DNA from: Chloroflexota bacterium
GTDB taxonomy: Bacteria; Chloroflexota; Anaerolineae; Anaerolineales; Anaerolineaceae
DNA length: 8,597 nucleotides
Direction: 5' to 3'
NCBI GenBank assembly: GCA_012797215.1
Contig: JAAZPN010000165.1
Span: 1-8,597, forward strand
Shown: positions 1 through 6,505 of the stretch, in pieces
How positions within the stretch are numbered: position 1 is the first letter of the stretch
Layout: each line of letters begins with the position of its first letter
The notes under the pieces: model-generated
Database searches by the model: none
The model's input: the letters and a program-made list of their open reading frames with translations, nothing else
What the model was told of the DNA's origin: nothing
Program-made: the position numbers and the translations under genes

Positions 1-1623
1 GCCCACCAGGGAATTCAGGGTGTCGTGGAACTGCAGGAGCGCATGGCGCGCGAAGTCGGCAAGCAAAAGAAAGAAGTTGAGCTGAAAGTTCTGGCTCCCG
101 AATTGATTGCCCAGGCCCGCGCCAGCGTCGAACCCCGCTTGAAAGCTATCCTGGACCAGCCCTACAGCAAAGAAAACATGTACGGCGGCACCGCCGACCT
201 GCGCAAGACTTACCTGGAAGAAGCAGCCGCAGGAGCGGAGCTCAGCCCGGAACAAAGCGCCGCTTTTGGCGCCGCTTTTGACGCAGCCGAAAAAGAAATT
301 GTGCGCGATAGAATTCTTTACGAAGGCAAGAGACCAGACAACCGCGGAATCGCTGAAATTCGCGAAATCACCTGCGAAGTGGACATCAGCCCGCGCGCGC
401 ACGGCTCCGGCCTCTTTACCCGCGGAGAAACCCAGGTGCTCACTCTGGCTACCTTGGGAACTCCCAAGGAAGCCCAGGAACTGGATAACCTGCTGGAAAC
501 CGAATCCAAACGCTATATGCACCATTATAACTTCCCGCCCTACAGCACTGGTGAAGTCAAACGCCTTGGCGGGCAGTCCCGTCGCGAAATTGGACACGGC
601 GCTCTGGCGGAACGCGCTCTCGTGCCGGTCATTCCGGACGAGAAAAGCTTCCCCTACACGCTACGCCTGGTCTCGGAAGTGCTCGCGTCGAACGGCTCTT
701 CCTCCATGGCATCTGTTTGCGGTTCTACCCTGGCGCTGATGGATACTGGCGTGCCGATTAAAGCGCCTGTTTCCGGCGTTGCCATGGGTTTGATTAAATC
801 CGATGAGCATTATGTCATCCTGACTGATATCCTCGGCGCGGAAGACCACCTGGGCGACATGGACTTCAAAGTCGCGGGTACCCGCGATGGCATCACCGCC
901 CTGCAAATGGACATCAAAATCGCCGGCATCACGCCAGAAATTATGGCGGAAGCCCTGGAACGCGCTCGTACGGCACGCTTCAGCATTTTGGAAACCATGC
1001 TGCAGACAATCGCTGTCCCCAACCCAAGCCTGAAGCCGCATGCTCCGCGCATCGAGACCGTTAAGGTCCCTGTCGATAAAATCGGCGCGATTATTGGACC
1101 CGGCGGCAAGAATATCCGCGCGCTGCAGGAAGAGACCCACACCAAGATTGATATTGACGACGACGGCACGGTTTATATTGCCTCGACCGACGGCGTAGGT
1201 TTTGAGGTGGCGAAGGAACGCATCCTGAGCATGGTGGAAGTGCCGGAAATCGGCAGAATATACACCGGCAAGTGCGTGCGCGTCACCGATTTTGGCGCTT
1301 TCATCGAAATTCTGCCCGGCGTGGATGGCATGGTGCACATTTCCCAGCTCGCCAGCGAGCGCGTGAACAAGGTTGAAGACATCGTCCAGGTAGGTGATGA
1401 ACTCTCCGTAATGGTGACCGATATCAGCCCGGATGGCAAGATTCGCCTCAGCCGCCAGGCGCTTTTGGAAGGTTGGAGCGCTGAAGAGGCTCGCGAACAC
1501 GACAATGCCAACCGCAAAAAGAGCACCGGTGGTTCTGGTTCCGGCGGCAGCCGGGGTGGAAACCGGGGCGGAGACCGCGGCGACCGCGGTGGCGACCGTG
1601 GTGGATTCAACCGCAGACGCTAG
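1..1623 (+). CDS. pnp: Polynucleotide phosphorylase (PNPase), 5'-truncated by window edge
   Basis: Polyribonucleotide nucleotidyltransferase: a phosphorolytic 3'-5' exoribonuclease of mRNA decay, usually a trimer in the cytoplasm. The frame is open from base 1 with no stop, so the GTG at 25 is internal and the true start lies left of the window; roughly the first 200 residues of a protein of about 700-750 are missing. The 540 visible residues show, in order, the end of the first RNase PH core and the helical linker domain (about 1-105), the second RNase PH domain (about 110-325), a KH domain (about 350-410) and an S1 domain (about 418-487). Recognisable motifs are FTRGETQ near 139, RREIGHGALAERAL near 194, SNGSSSMASVCGS near 230, the catalytic-Asp region EDHLGDMDFK near 281, the KH loop IIGPGGKNI near 364, and GAFIEILPGVDGMVHISQL near 432. 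The last 32 residues (bases 1525-1620) form a Gly/Arg-rich RGG-like tail. A strong terminator follows 15 bases after the stop, so this is the last gene of its transcript. Identification is very secure. Confidence 0.97.
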   Translation, partial: AHQGIQGVVELQERMAREVGKQKKEVELKVLAPELIAQARASVEPRLKAILDQPYSKENMYGGTADLRKTYLEEAAAGAELSPEQSAAFGAAFDAAEKEIVRDRILYEGKRPDNRGIAEIREITCEVDISPRAHGSGLFTRGETQVLTLATLGTPKEAQELDNLLETESKRYMHHYNFPPYSTGEVKRLGGQSRREIGHGALAERALVPVIPDEKSFPYTLRLVSEVLASNGSSSMASVCGSTLALMDTGVPIKAPVSGVAMGLIKSDEHYVILTDILGAEDHLGDMDFKVAGTRDGITALQMDIKIAGITPEIMAEALERARTARFSILETMLQTIAVPNPSLKPHAPRIETVKVPVDKIGAIIGPGGKNIRALQEETHTKIDIDDDGTVYIASTDGVGFEVAKERILSMVEVPEIGRIYTGKCVRVTDFGAFIEILPGVDGMVHISQLASERVNKVEDIVQVGDELSVMVTDISPDGKIRLSRQALLEGWSAEEAREHDNANRKKSTGGSGSGGSRGGNRGGDRGDRGGDRGGFNRRR

Positions 1624-1638
1624 AAGTTAATGACGATT

Positions 1639-1677
1639 AAGAACAGGCTGCCATTTGGCAGCCTGTTCTTTTTTATT
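1639..1677 (+). terminator. Rho-independent terminator of pnp
   Basis: A perfect 14-bp inverted repeat (AAGAACAGGCTGCC at 1639-1652 and its complement at 1657-1670) with an ATTT loop is followed by a run of six T (1669-1674) and then ATT. It lies 15 bases after the pnp stop. On the opposite strand the same hairpin is followed by only a weak T-run, but it lies about 60 bases beyond the convergent ATP-grasp gene and may help to end that transcript too. Confidence 0.95.
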
Positions 1678-1733
1678 CCAATTTAGGTAAAAATCACGAG
1701 ACTCTACTGAGCAAAGCCAGCGGTGTAAACCGT

Positions 1734-2795
1734 CTACAGCATTTTATAGCGCGCTAAAGCGGTGTAAAGAATCATATTCACCAATTCGGCGTGGTCAATC
1801 CCCGCTGCCGCACCCTCAATTACCAAATCCGAAATAACCGGCGCGAGACCGGGCAGCGGATTTATTTCCAGAATGTAGGGCTTGAGATTGTCGTTGATGT
1901 CCAGCCGGAAGTCCACGCGGGCCACATCGAGGGCGCCAGTCACGCGGAAAACAGCGGCGGCGAGCCAATTTAGCTCATCAACCAATTCGTCCTCAATGGG
2001 CGCCGGGCAAAGATAGGTGAGATCGGCTGCCAGGGCGGTTTTCAGACGGTTGTCGTAAACCCCGTCGGATAGCAGATAAGGCTTCAGGTCCACTTCCATA
2101 GGCGGCATAAAGTGCAGGCCAGCCTGGATGCGCTGGGCATTCTCGTTGACCGGGATGCGCCGCGCGACAGGACCAATCAGATTGCCGACCATGCCAACGG
2201 TCACCTCGCGCCCTTCGATGAACTTTTCCACCAACGCGGATTGTTGATAAGTCCTCAGGATAAATTCCAGCTGTTTGCGCAATTCTGCTTCGTTGTGGAC
2301 AATGGAGTCGTAACTGATGCCCATGCCCGTGCCTTCCCGGCTGGGTTTAACGAACAGTGGAAAGGTCATGCCCTCATCCAGGGGTTCATCCACCCGCTCA
2401 AAGGATTGAAACTCGGGGGTGGGCAAGCCGTGCCAGGCGAGAATGCGCTTGGTCATAGATTTATCCAAAGTGAGCGCCAGGCACAACACCTTAGAGCCGG
2501 TATAAGGAATTTGCAGTTTTTCGAGAATCGCGGGGATTTGCGCTTCGCGCGAGTCGCCGTAATGCCCTTCGCTGATGTTGAAGCAGATATCCGGTTTGTA
2601 ATCCCGTACGGTATCGATGATGGTCTCATCCGCTTCGAGGAACTGGGCTTCATTGCCCTTACTGCGAATCGCGTCGCAGATTGCTTCCACGGTGGATTCC
2701 GAATCGAGGTCATCCCACTTATCAAAAGAAGCCCCCTCAAGCTGAGGGGCATTTTTCTTGAGGTTGGCCAGAACAGCAACGCGGTAATGTTTCAT
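1734..2795 (-). CDS. D-alanine-D-alanine ligase-like ATP-grasp protein
   Basis: An ATP-grasp ligase of the D-Ala-D-Ala ligase type, 353 residues; it should join a carboxylate to an amine through an acyl-phosphate using ATP and Mg. The layout matches Ddl: N-terminal Rossmann-like part (MKHYRVAVLA at the start, FNISEG near 72), IPYTGS near 96, ATP-binding lysine and loop KPSREGTGMGI at 150-160, adenine-side EKFIEGREV at 190-198, catalytic Arg and metal Asp in RVDFRLD at 293-299, and metal ligands Glu310 and Asn312 in LEINPLPG. Several Ddl substrate-site residues differ: the usual LHG..GEDG segment reads NISEGHYGDSREAQ, the Ser of KPSREGSS is Thr156, and the omega-loop YDYEAKY region reads YDNRLKT. 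The acceptor may therefore not be D-Ala, so no ddl symbol is given. Start: ATG at 2795 has AGGAG 13 nt upstream; a TTG at 2804 is only 4 nt from the same site and would add three residues. It has its own promoter. No mur genes are nearby in this window. Confidence 0.85.
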   Translation of the reverse strand: MKHYRVAVLANLKKNAPQLEGASFDKWDDLDSESTVEAICDAIRSKGNEAQFLEADETIIDTVRDYKPDICFNISEGHYGDSREAQIPAILEKLQIPYTGSKVLCLALTLDKSMTKRILAWHGLPTPEFQSFERVDEPLDEGMTFPLFVKPSREGTGMGISYDSIVHNEAELRKQLEFILRTYQQSALVEKFIEGREVTVGMVGNLIGPVARRIPVNENAQRIQAGLHFMPPMEVDLKPYLLSDGVYDNRLKTALAADLTYLCPAPIEDELVDELNWLAAAVFRVTGALDVARVDFRLDINDNLKPYILEINPLPGLAPVISDLVIEGAAAGIDHAELVNMILYTALARYKML

Positions 2796-2808
2796 TGAGA
2801 ACAAAGTA

Positions 2809-2813
2809 CTCCT
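2809..2813 (-). promoter_or_regulatory. Ribosome binding site of the ATP-grasp gene (ambiguous start)
   Basis: AGGAG on the - strand is the only good Shine-Dalgarno match before the ATP-grasp gene. It is 4 nt from a TTG (2804) and 13 nt from the ATG (2795); neither spacing is ideal. The ATG is preferred because it begins MKHYRVAVL, a typical Ddl-fold first strand. Confidence 0.6.
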
Positions 2814-2829
2814 GATAAATTGATAATTT

Positions 2830-2848
2830 CAATGCAATTATAACATTG
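2830..2848. repeat. Small inverted repeat over the -10 element, possible operator
   Basis: CAATG at 2830-2834 and CATTG at 2844-2848 form a 5-bp inverted repeat with a 9-base spacer that encloses the TATAAT. Position and size suit a repressor half-site pair, but such short palindromes are common in AT-rich leaders and no regulator is visible nearby. Confidence 0.3.
2837..2845 (-). promoter_or_regulatory. Extended -10 promoter of the ATP-grasp gene
   Basis: The - strand reads TGTTATAAT, a perfect TATAAT with the TG of an extended -10 element. Upstream, the best -35 candidate is TTGTAA at a short 15-nt spacing. The expected transcript start near 2830 leaves a leader of about 25-35 nt before the start codon. 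It lies between the MFS terminator and the ATP-grasp gene, which fits independent transcription. Confidence 0.7.
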
Positions 2849-2864
2849 CGGGTTTTTTTACAAT

Positions 2865-2917
2865 ACACAAAAAAACGCGGTCCGCCCAAGAATACCCAGC
2901 AGACCGCGTTTTTGTGT
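2865..2917 (-). terminator. Rho-independent terminator of the MFS gene
   Basis: A perfect 12-bp inverted repeat (AAAAACGCGGTC at 2871-2882, complement at 2902-2913) surrounds a 19-base interval, in which a few more wobble pairs can form. On the - strand it is followed by seven T (2875-2869). It begins about 10 bases after the MFS stop and so ends that transcript before the ATP-grasp promoter. Confidence 0.85.
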
Positions 2918-2922
2918 TTTGC

Positions 2923-4239
2923 CTATGCGTTGAGCGTAATCATTTTGGCATCTTCTTCTTCGGCGCGCGCGATACCGCGTTCCACGTTCACGCCGCGCAG
3001 CATCAGGATGCCCGCGATGAAGAAAATAACCAAAGAGACGATGCCCCAGCGGGGGTTGCCAGTAAGTTGGCTGACCAGCGCCATGATGGCGGGACCAACC
3101 ACCGTGTTGAATTTTTCTGATACGCTAAAGAAGCCGTAGAATTCCGCGCTTTTGCTCTTGGGCATCAGTTTGCCGACCAGCGAGCGGCTGAGTGCCTGGC
3201 TGCCGCCCTGCACCATCGCTACGCCAAATCCAAGCACATAAAAATGCCATTCCTGGCTCATGAAGTAGCCGATGACCGCAATGACGGAATAGACCAGCAG
3301 GCTGACGGTAATCGCCTTTTTATTGCCCCATTTTTTGGCCAGTTTGCCAAACAAAATCGCAAACGGCGCGGCTACAAACTGCACCAACAAGAACGTGCCG
3401 AGGATTGTGATGGTGCTGAATCCCAGGTCTGTCGCGAACACGGCTGCCATGGTGATGATTGTGCCAATTCCGTTGGCGTATACCAAAAAGGTCAGCAGGA
3501 ACCAGAATAAATCCTTGAATTTGCGAATATCTTTAAAGGCTCTCAGGAAACGCGCGAAGCTTACTTTCCAGACGTTCGCGCCAACTTCGCTGGCTTCAGC
3601 CATGCGGACAGGTTCCTGTACGCGGCGGAAGAGAGGGATGGAGAAGATACCCCACCACAAGGCCACGCTTGCCAGAGACAAGCGCATCCAAAGCATCGTG
3701 GCTGCGCGCTCTCCGAGGTTTGGCGTCAACCTGGGACCAAAGAATATCATGACGACGTTGATAAGCAGCAGGATGCCGCCGCCAATGTACCCGAGGGCAT
3801 ACCCGCGTGAGGAAACCTGGTCGATTTCATCTTCCCTGGCGACATGCGGCAGCAGCGAGTCGTAAAACACGAGCGAGCCAGCAAACCCAATCGTGCCCAG
3901 GATGTAGAGGATGCAGCAAAGCAGCCATTCCTCCGGCGTGTCGATGAAGAAGAGCAGCGCTGTGCTGAGGATGCCCAAACCCGCGAAGAAAGCCAGGAAT
4001 TTTTTCTTGGAGCCGCGGAAATCCGCAATGGCGCCTAAAACAGGGCTAAGCAGCGCGGCCATCAGGCTGCCAATAGCCACTGTGTAGCCCCACAACGCCA
4101 GCGAACCCTCCGTGGCAATGTAGGCGCCAAAGTAGTTAGGCAGGATAGCCCCCATGACAGAGGTCGCGAAGGCGGAATTGGCCCAGTCGTACATCGTCCA
4201 GGCTCTGATCTGAAGTTTGTGTAAGTGTTCGTTATCCAT
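2923..4239 (-). CDS. UMF1-family MFS transporter (ATG22-like)
   Basis: A 438-residue polytopic inner-membrane protein of the major facilitator superfamily, of the type grouped as UMF1 and related to vacuolar ATG22 effluxers. The N-terminal signature AWTMYDWANSAFATSV (13-28) is characteristic of this group, as are the helix pair around SLVFYDSLLPHVA (122-134), SSRGYALGYIGGGILL (143-158) and the C-terminal-half motif QGGSQALSRSLVGKLMPKSK (344-363) followed by EFYGFFSVSEKFNTVVGP. About 11-12 hydrophobic segments are visible, with a long charged central loop (about 204-245) separating the two six-helix halves, and a charged tail. The substrate is unknown; amino-acid or metabolite efflux is only a guess from ATG22. 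The ATG at 4239 is supported by GAGGAG 5 nt upstream (4245-4250). It follows dus by 47 nt on the same strand with no terminator seen between, so the two may be co-transcribed; its own terminator follows directly. Confidence 0.9.
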   Translation of the reverse strand: MDNEHLHKLQIRAWTMYDWANSAFATSVMGAILPNYFGAYIATEGSLALWGYTVAIGSLMAALLSPVLGAIADFRGSKKKFLAFFAGLGILSTALLFFIDTPEEWLLCCILYILGTIGFAGSLVFYDSLLPHVAREDEIDQVSSRGYALGYIGGGILLLINVVMIFFGPRLTPNLGERAATMLWMRLSLASVALWWGIFSIPLFRRVQEPVRMAEASEVGANVWKVSFARFLRAFKDIRKFKDLFWFLLTFLVYANGIGTIITMAAVFATDLGFSTITILGTFLLVQFVAAPFAILFGKLAKKWGNKKAITVSLLVYSVIAVIGYFMSQEWHFYVLGFGVAMVQGGSQALSRSLVGKLMPKSKSAEFYGFFSVSEKFNTVVGPAIMALVSQLTGNPRWGIVSLVIFFIAGILMLRGVNVERGIARAEEEDAKMITLNA

Positions 4240-4286
4240 GCTTGCTCCTCAAAATAGAATGATTAATTGTACCGATAATCGTGAAA

Positions 4287-5306
4287 TTAAAGCATGCGAT
4301 ATCCAAAATCCTGGGCGGCGCTCTTAAAATCGCATAAACCTTGCGCGGCAAATACATGTTCGATAAGGTTAATGAGTTGGCGTTCATCTTTGCTTGTCAG
4401 CATTGCTTTCATCTGGATGCTGGACAGCCCATAAGGTTCAAGATACGCCTTCAGGAATTTTCGGAAGGGCAGCAGCGCTCCGGCCGGGTGAAAGGTTTTC
4501 ATTTCTTCAAGCTGATAACGCATGAGTCCATAAAGTTCGGCGGGGTTCACGTTTTCGCGGTCCTGCCAGCTGAAGATAAAAGGGTTCGCTTTTGCCGCGC
4601 GCCCGACCATGACCGCGTCGCAGCCTGTTTGCGCCAACAGCTGGCGCGCCTGGTCTGTATTGGTCACATCTCCATTGCCGATTACCGGCACAGGCAGACA
4701 GGCTTTCAGCTCGCCAATCGGCTGCCAGCGGGCTTTGCCCGTGTAAGCCATTTTGGCGGTGCGGGCATGCAGGGCAATCATGCTGGCGCCGTTTGAAACA
4801 GCTATCTCGGCAATCTCGCGGTAGTTAAGCGCGTCTTCATCCCAACCCAGGCGCAGTTTGGCAGTAAGTGGCACCGGCACTGCTTTGCGAATTTCCTGGA
4901 ACGCGCGCGCAACTTTTTCAGGCGCGCGCATCATACCCGCGCCGGCCCCGCGAGAGGTGACGCTGGCGGTGCAGCAGCCCAGGTTGATATCAAAAAAATC
5001 CGGCTGGTACTCATCGTAAATCGCCGCGGCGCATTCGGCCATGCGGACGGGGTCATTATCCAGCAGCTGCGCGCCAAAGGGACGCTCGCCAGCGCGAAAG
5101 CTGAGGCGGCTCTTTTGGTAGTGCTTCTGATTGGCGAAGTCGAGCGTGTTGACAAATTCAGAGATGGAAAGCGCGGAACCAAGCCTTCGGGTTATCCAAC
5201 GAAAGGGTGGGTCGGAGATACCGTCCATCGGCGCGAGGATAAGCTGACCAAATACTGGAATACTGCCGATGCGGAAAGTTGGTTCGGACGCAGGAGTTTC
5301 AGCCAT
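4287..5306 (-). CDS. tRNA-dihydrouridine synthase family protein
   Basis: A flavin (FMN) enzyme that reduces specific uridines in tRNA to dihydrouridine using NADPH. The 339 residues show the TIM-barrel Dus pattern: ILAPMDGISD near 23-32, the active-site segment DINLGCC at 106-112 followed by RGAGAGMM, FMN-contact KLRLGW at 150-155, HARTAKMAYTGKARW at 180-194, IGNGDV at 209-214 and VGRAAKANPFIF at 234-245, then a C-terminal helical domain for tRNA. The usual NxGCP reads NLGCC, and the following KKV-like stretch reads ASV, so this is a divergent branch; it is not assigned to DusA, DusB or DusC. Start: the frame extends to an ATG at 5336 (ten more residues, weak ribosome site); the ATG at 5306 has GGAG 11 nt upstream and a normal N-terminal length, and is slightly preferred. 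Upstream is queG, another tRNA-modification gene; downstream, 47 nt away, is the MFS gene. Confidence 0.92.
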   Translation of the reverse strand: MAETPASEPTFRIGSIPVFGQLILAPMDGISDPPFRWITRRLGSALSISEFVNTLDFANQKHYQKSRLSFRAGERPFGAQLLDNDPVRMAECAAAIYDEYQPDFFDINLGCCTASVTSRGAGAGMMRAPEKVARAFQEIRKAVPVPLTAKLRLGWDEDALNYREIAEIAVSNGASMIALHARTAKMAYTGKARWQPIGELKACLPVPVIGNGDVTNTDQARQLLAQTGCDAVMVGRAAKANPFIFSWQDRENVNPAELYGLMRYQLEEMKTFHPAGALLPFRKFLKAYLEPYGLSSIQMKAMLTSKDERQLINLIEHVFAAQGLCDFKSAAQDFGYRML

Positions 5307-5317
5307 GCGCGGGAAAA

Positions 5318-5321
5318 CTCC
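5318..5321 (-). promoter_or_regulatory. Weak ribosome binding site used to choose the dus start
   Basis: GGAG on the - strand lies 11 nt before the ATG at 5306. The alternative ATG at 5336 has only GCGGA abutting it. The evidence is modest, and 5336 remains possible. Confidence 0.4.
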
Positions 5322-5392
5322 GGAGTGAAATCTCATTCCGCATAGCCACAGGAAGCAAAAAAGAGAGGGAGCGTACAGCTATTGATTTCAAA

Positions 5393-5430
5393 AGATAATT
5401 TCCCGGGTCAAATGATGGGGATAATTATCT
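5393..5430 (-). terminator. Hairpin just after queG, possible weak terminator
   Basis: AGATAATT at 5393-5400 and its complement at 5423-5430 form an 8-bp stem that can extend by TCCC (5401-5404) against GGGA (5418-5421) with one bulged base, leaving a 13-base loop. On the - strand the distal arm ends in TCTTTTG, so the T-run is short. The proximal arm overlaps the queG stop codon. It could attenuate transcription from queG into dus, or protect the queG 3' end; the weak T-run makes full termination doubtful. Confidence 0.4.
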
Positions 5431-6482
5431 CATACTTCAGACTGGACGTCAGGCGCATTCAGGCGAGCCAGCGCCCACAGGAACGTTTCGCGCAGGTCGG
5501 CAGGCAGGTCCTCCTCGAGGGCGGCCTGCAGAGCCTGGACAGCTCCGTCCGAGCGTTGGTTGGCCATGGCAATTGCCAGGTTGCGGCGGTAACCAGCAAA
5601 GCCGATACGCAGCACAGGCGTACGCTGGTATTTCGCCTTCCACGCGGCTTCGCTTAGCGAAAAGTCTTCCAGCAGACCTGGCTGGGCAGCAATGAGAGGC
5701 GCCGTGTTTGCTGCTGCAGTCAGGCTTTGATTCAGCGGACATATGATCTGACAAGTATCACAGCCAAAAACACGCTCCCCCATCATGGGACGCAGTTCTG
5801 GCGGTATCCGTCCCCTATTTTCAATAGTGTGGTAACTCAAGCAGCGGCGGGCATCCACGGACCGATTTGGCAGCAGCGCATGGGTAGGGCAGGCATCCAC
5901 GCACAGGCGGCAGTTCTGGCAGGGGTCGCCCGGCAGCGCGGCGTCTGGCGCCAGTTCCTGGTCGGTGAGCAGCTCCCCGAGAAAGAGGTAAGAGCCGCTG
6001 CCAGGCGCGTTGAGCAGAGAGTTGCGGCCAATCCAACCCAAGCCGGCTTGTCTCGCGAAGTCTTTCTCCAGAATGGGCGCGCTGTCCACGCAGGCGCGAA
6101 AGCTCAGCGCGCGTCCAGCCAATTCCGACAGGCGCGCCCCTAATTGCTTCAGTTTGGCAGACATTACGGTGTGGTAGTCCGGCAGCAGCGCGTAGGCCGC
6201 GATGGTACCCCGACCACTCGACGCGCAGCGTGCCGCCTGGGTTGGGGCCGGGTATGGCAGACCGACGCAGAGGATTGAGCGGCAGCCGGGGAGTAAACTG
6301 ACCGGGTCCTCGCGGGCGCTCAGGCTAGCTGGCCGGGCAAGGTAATCCAGCCCCGCCTGCCTGCCCTCTGCTATCCAGTCGCGGTAGTCATCGTAAGTAT
6401 CTGGCCGCGCGGGATGGGTAATTCCACAAACAACAAAGCCGAGCTTGAGAGCTTCGGCTTTGATTTCAGTTTCAAGGGGCAT
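5430..6482 (-). CDS. queG: Epoxyqueuosine reductase QueG
   Basis: The last step of queuosine synthesis: reduction of epoxyqueuosine to queuosine at tRNA position 34 (GUN anticodons), by a cobalamin-dependent iron-sulfur protein in the cytoplasm. The 350 residues show the complete family pattern: the conserved aspartate in VDSAPILEKD (Asp133), GLGWIGRNSLL at 147-157, the first cluster motif CQNCRLCVDACP (Cys188, 191, 194, 198), CLSYHTIENRG at 214-224 and the second cluster motif CDTCQIICPLN (Cys241, 244, 248). The upstream YALLPDYH segment (97-104) is typical as well. A HEAT-like C-terminal region follows (about 270-345). The length is near that of known QueG proteins (350-390). All eight cluster-type cysteines and Asp133 are present, so it should be active. 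The ATG at 6482 lies 23 nt after the lipoprotein stop with no strong ribosome site, so translational coupling or a shared transcript is likely. A small perfect palindrome AGAGCGCTCT directly precedes the start codon. Confidence 0.95.
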   Translation of the reverse strand: MPLETEIKAEALKLGFVVCGITHPARPDTYDDYRDWIAEGRQAGLDYLARPASLSAREDPVSLLPGCRSILCVGLPYPAPTQAARCASSGRGTIAAYALLPDYHTVMSAKLKQLGARLSELAGRALSFRACVDSAPILEKDFARQAGLGWIGRNSLLNAPGSGSYLFLGELLTDQELAPDAALPGDPCQNCRLCVDACPTHALLPNRSVDARRCLSYHTIENRGRIPPELRPMMGERVFGCDTCQIICPLNQSLTAAANTAPLIAAQPGLLEDFSLSEAAWKAKYQRTPVLRIGFAGYRRNLAIAMANQRSDGAVQALQAALEEDLPADLRETFLWALARLNAPDVQSEV

Positions 6483-6505
6483 AGAGCGCTCTGGAAAAGG
6501 GCATC

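Noticed and set aside
661..1500. 279-codon open frame on the - strand inside pnp
   Set aside because: It lies wholly opposite a certain PNPase domain region, has no recognisable domain and is explained by codon bias in the GC-rich gene.
2112..2798. 228-codon open frame on the + strand opposite the ATP-grasp gene
   Set aside because: No family features; the opposite strand has clear ATP-grasp motifs over its full length.
4261..4280. GATTA-N10-TAATC inverted repeat between dus and the MFS gene as a terminator
   Set aside because: Only five AT-rich base pairs and no T-run; it would not form a stable hairpin.
6483..6492. AGAGCGCTCT palindrome directly before the queG start as an operator
   Set aside because: A single short palindrome with no promoter around it; chance is the simplest explanation.
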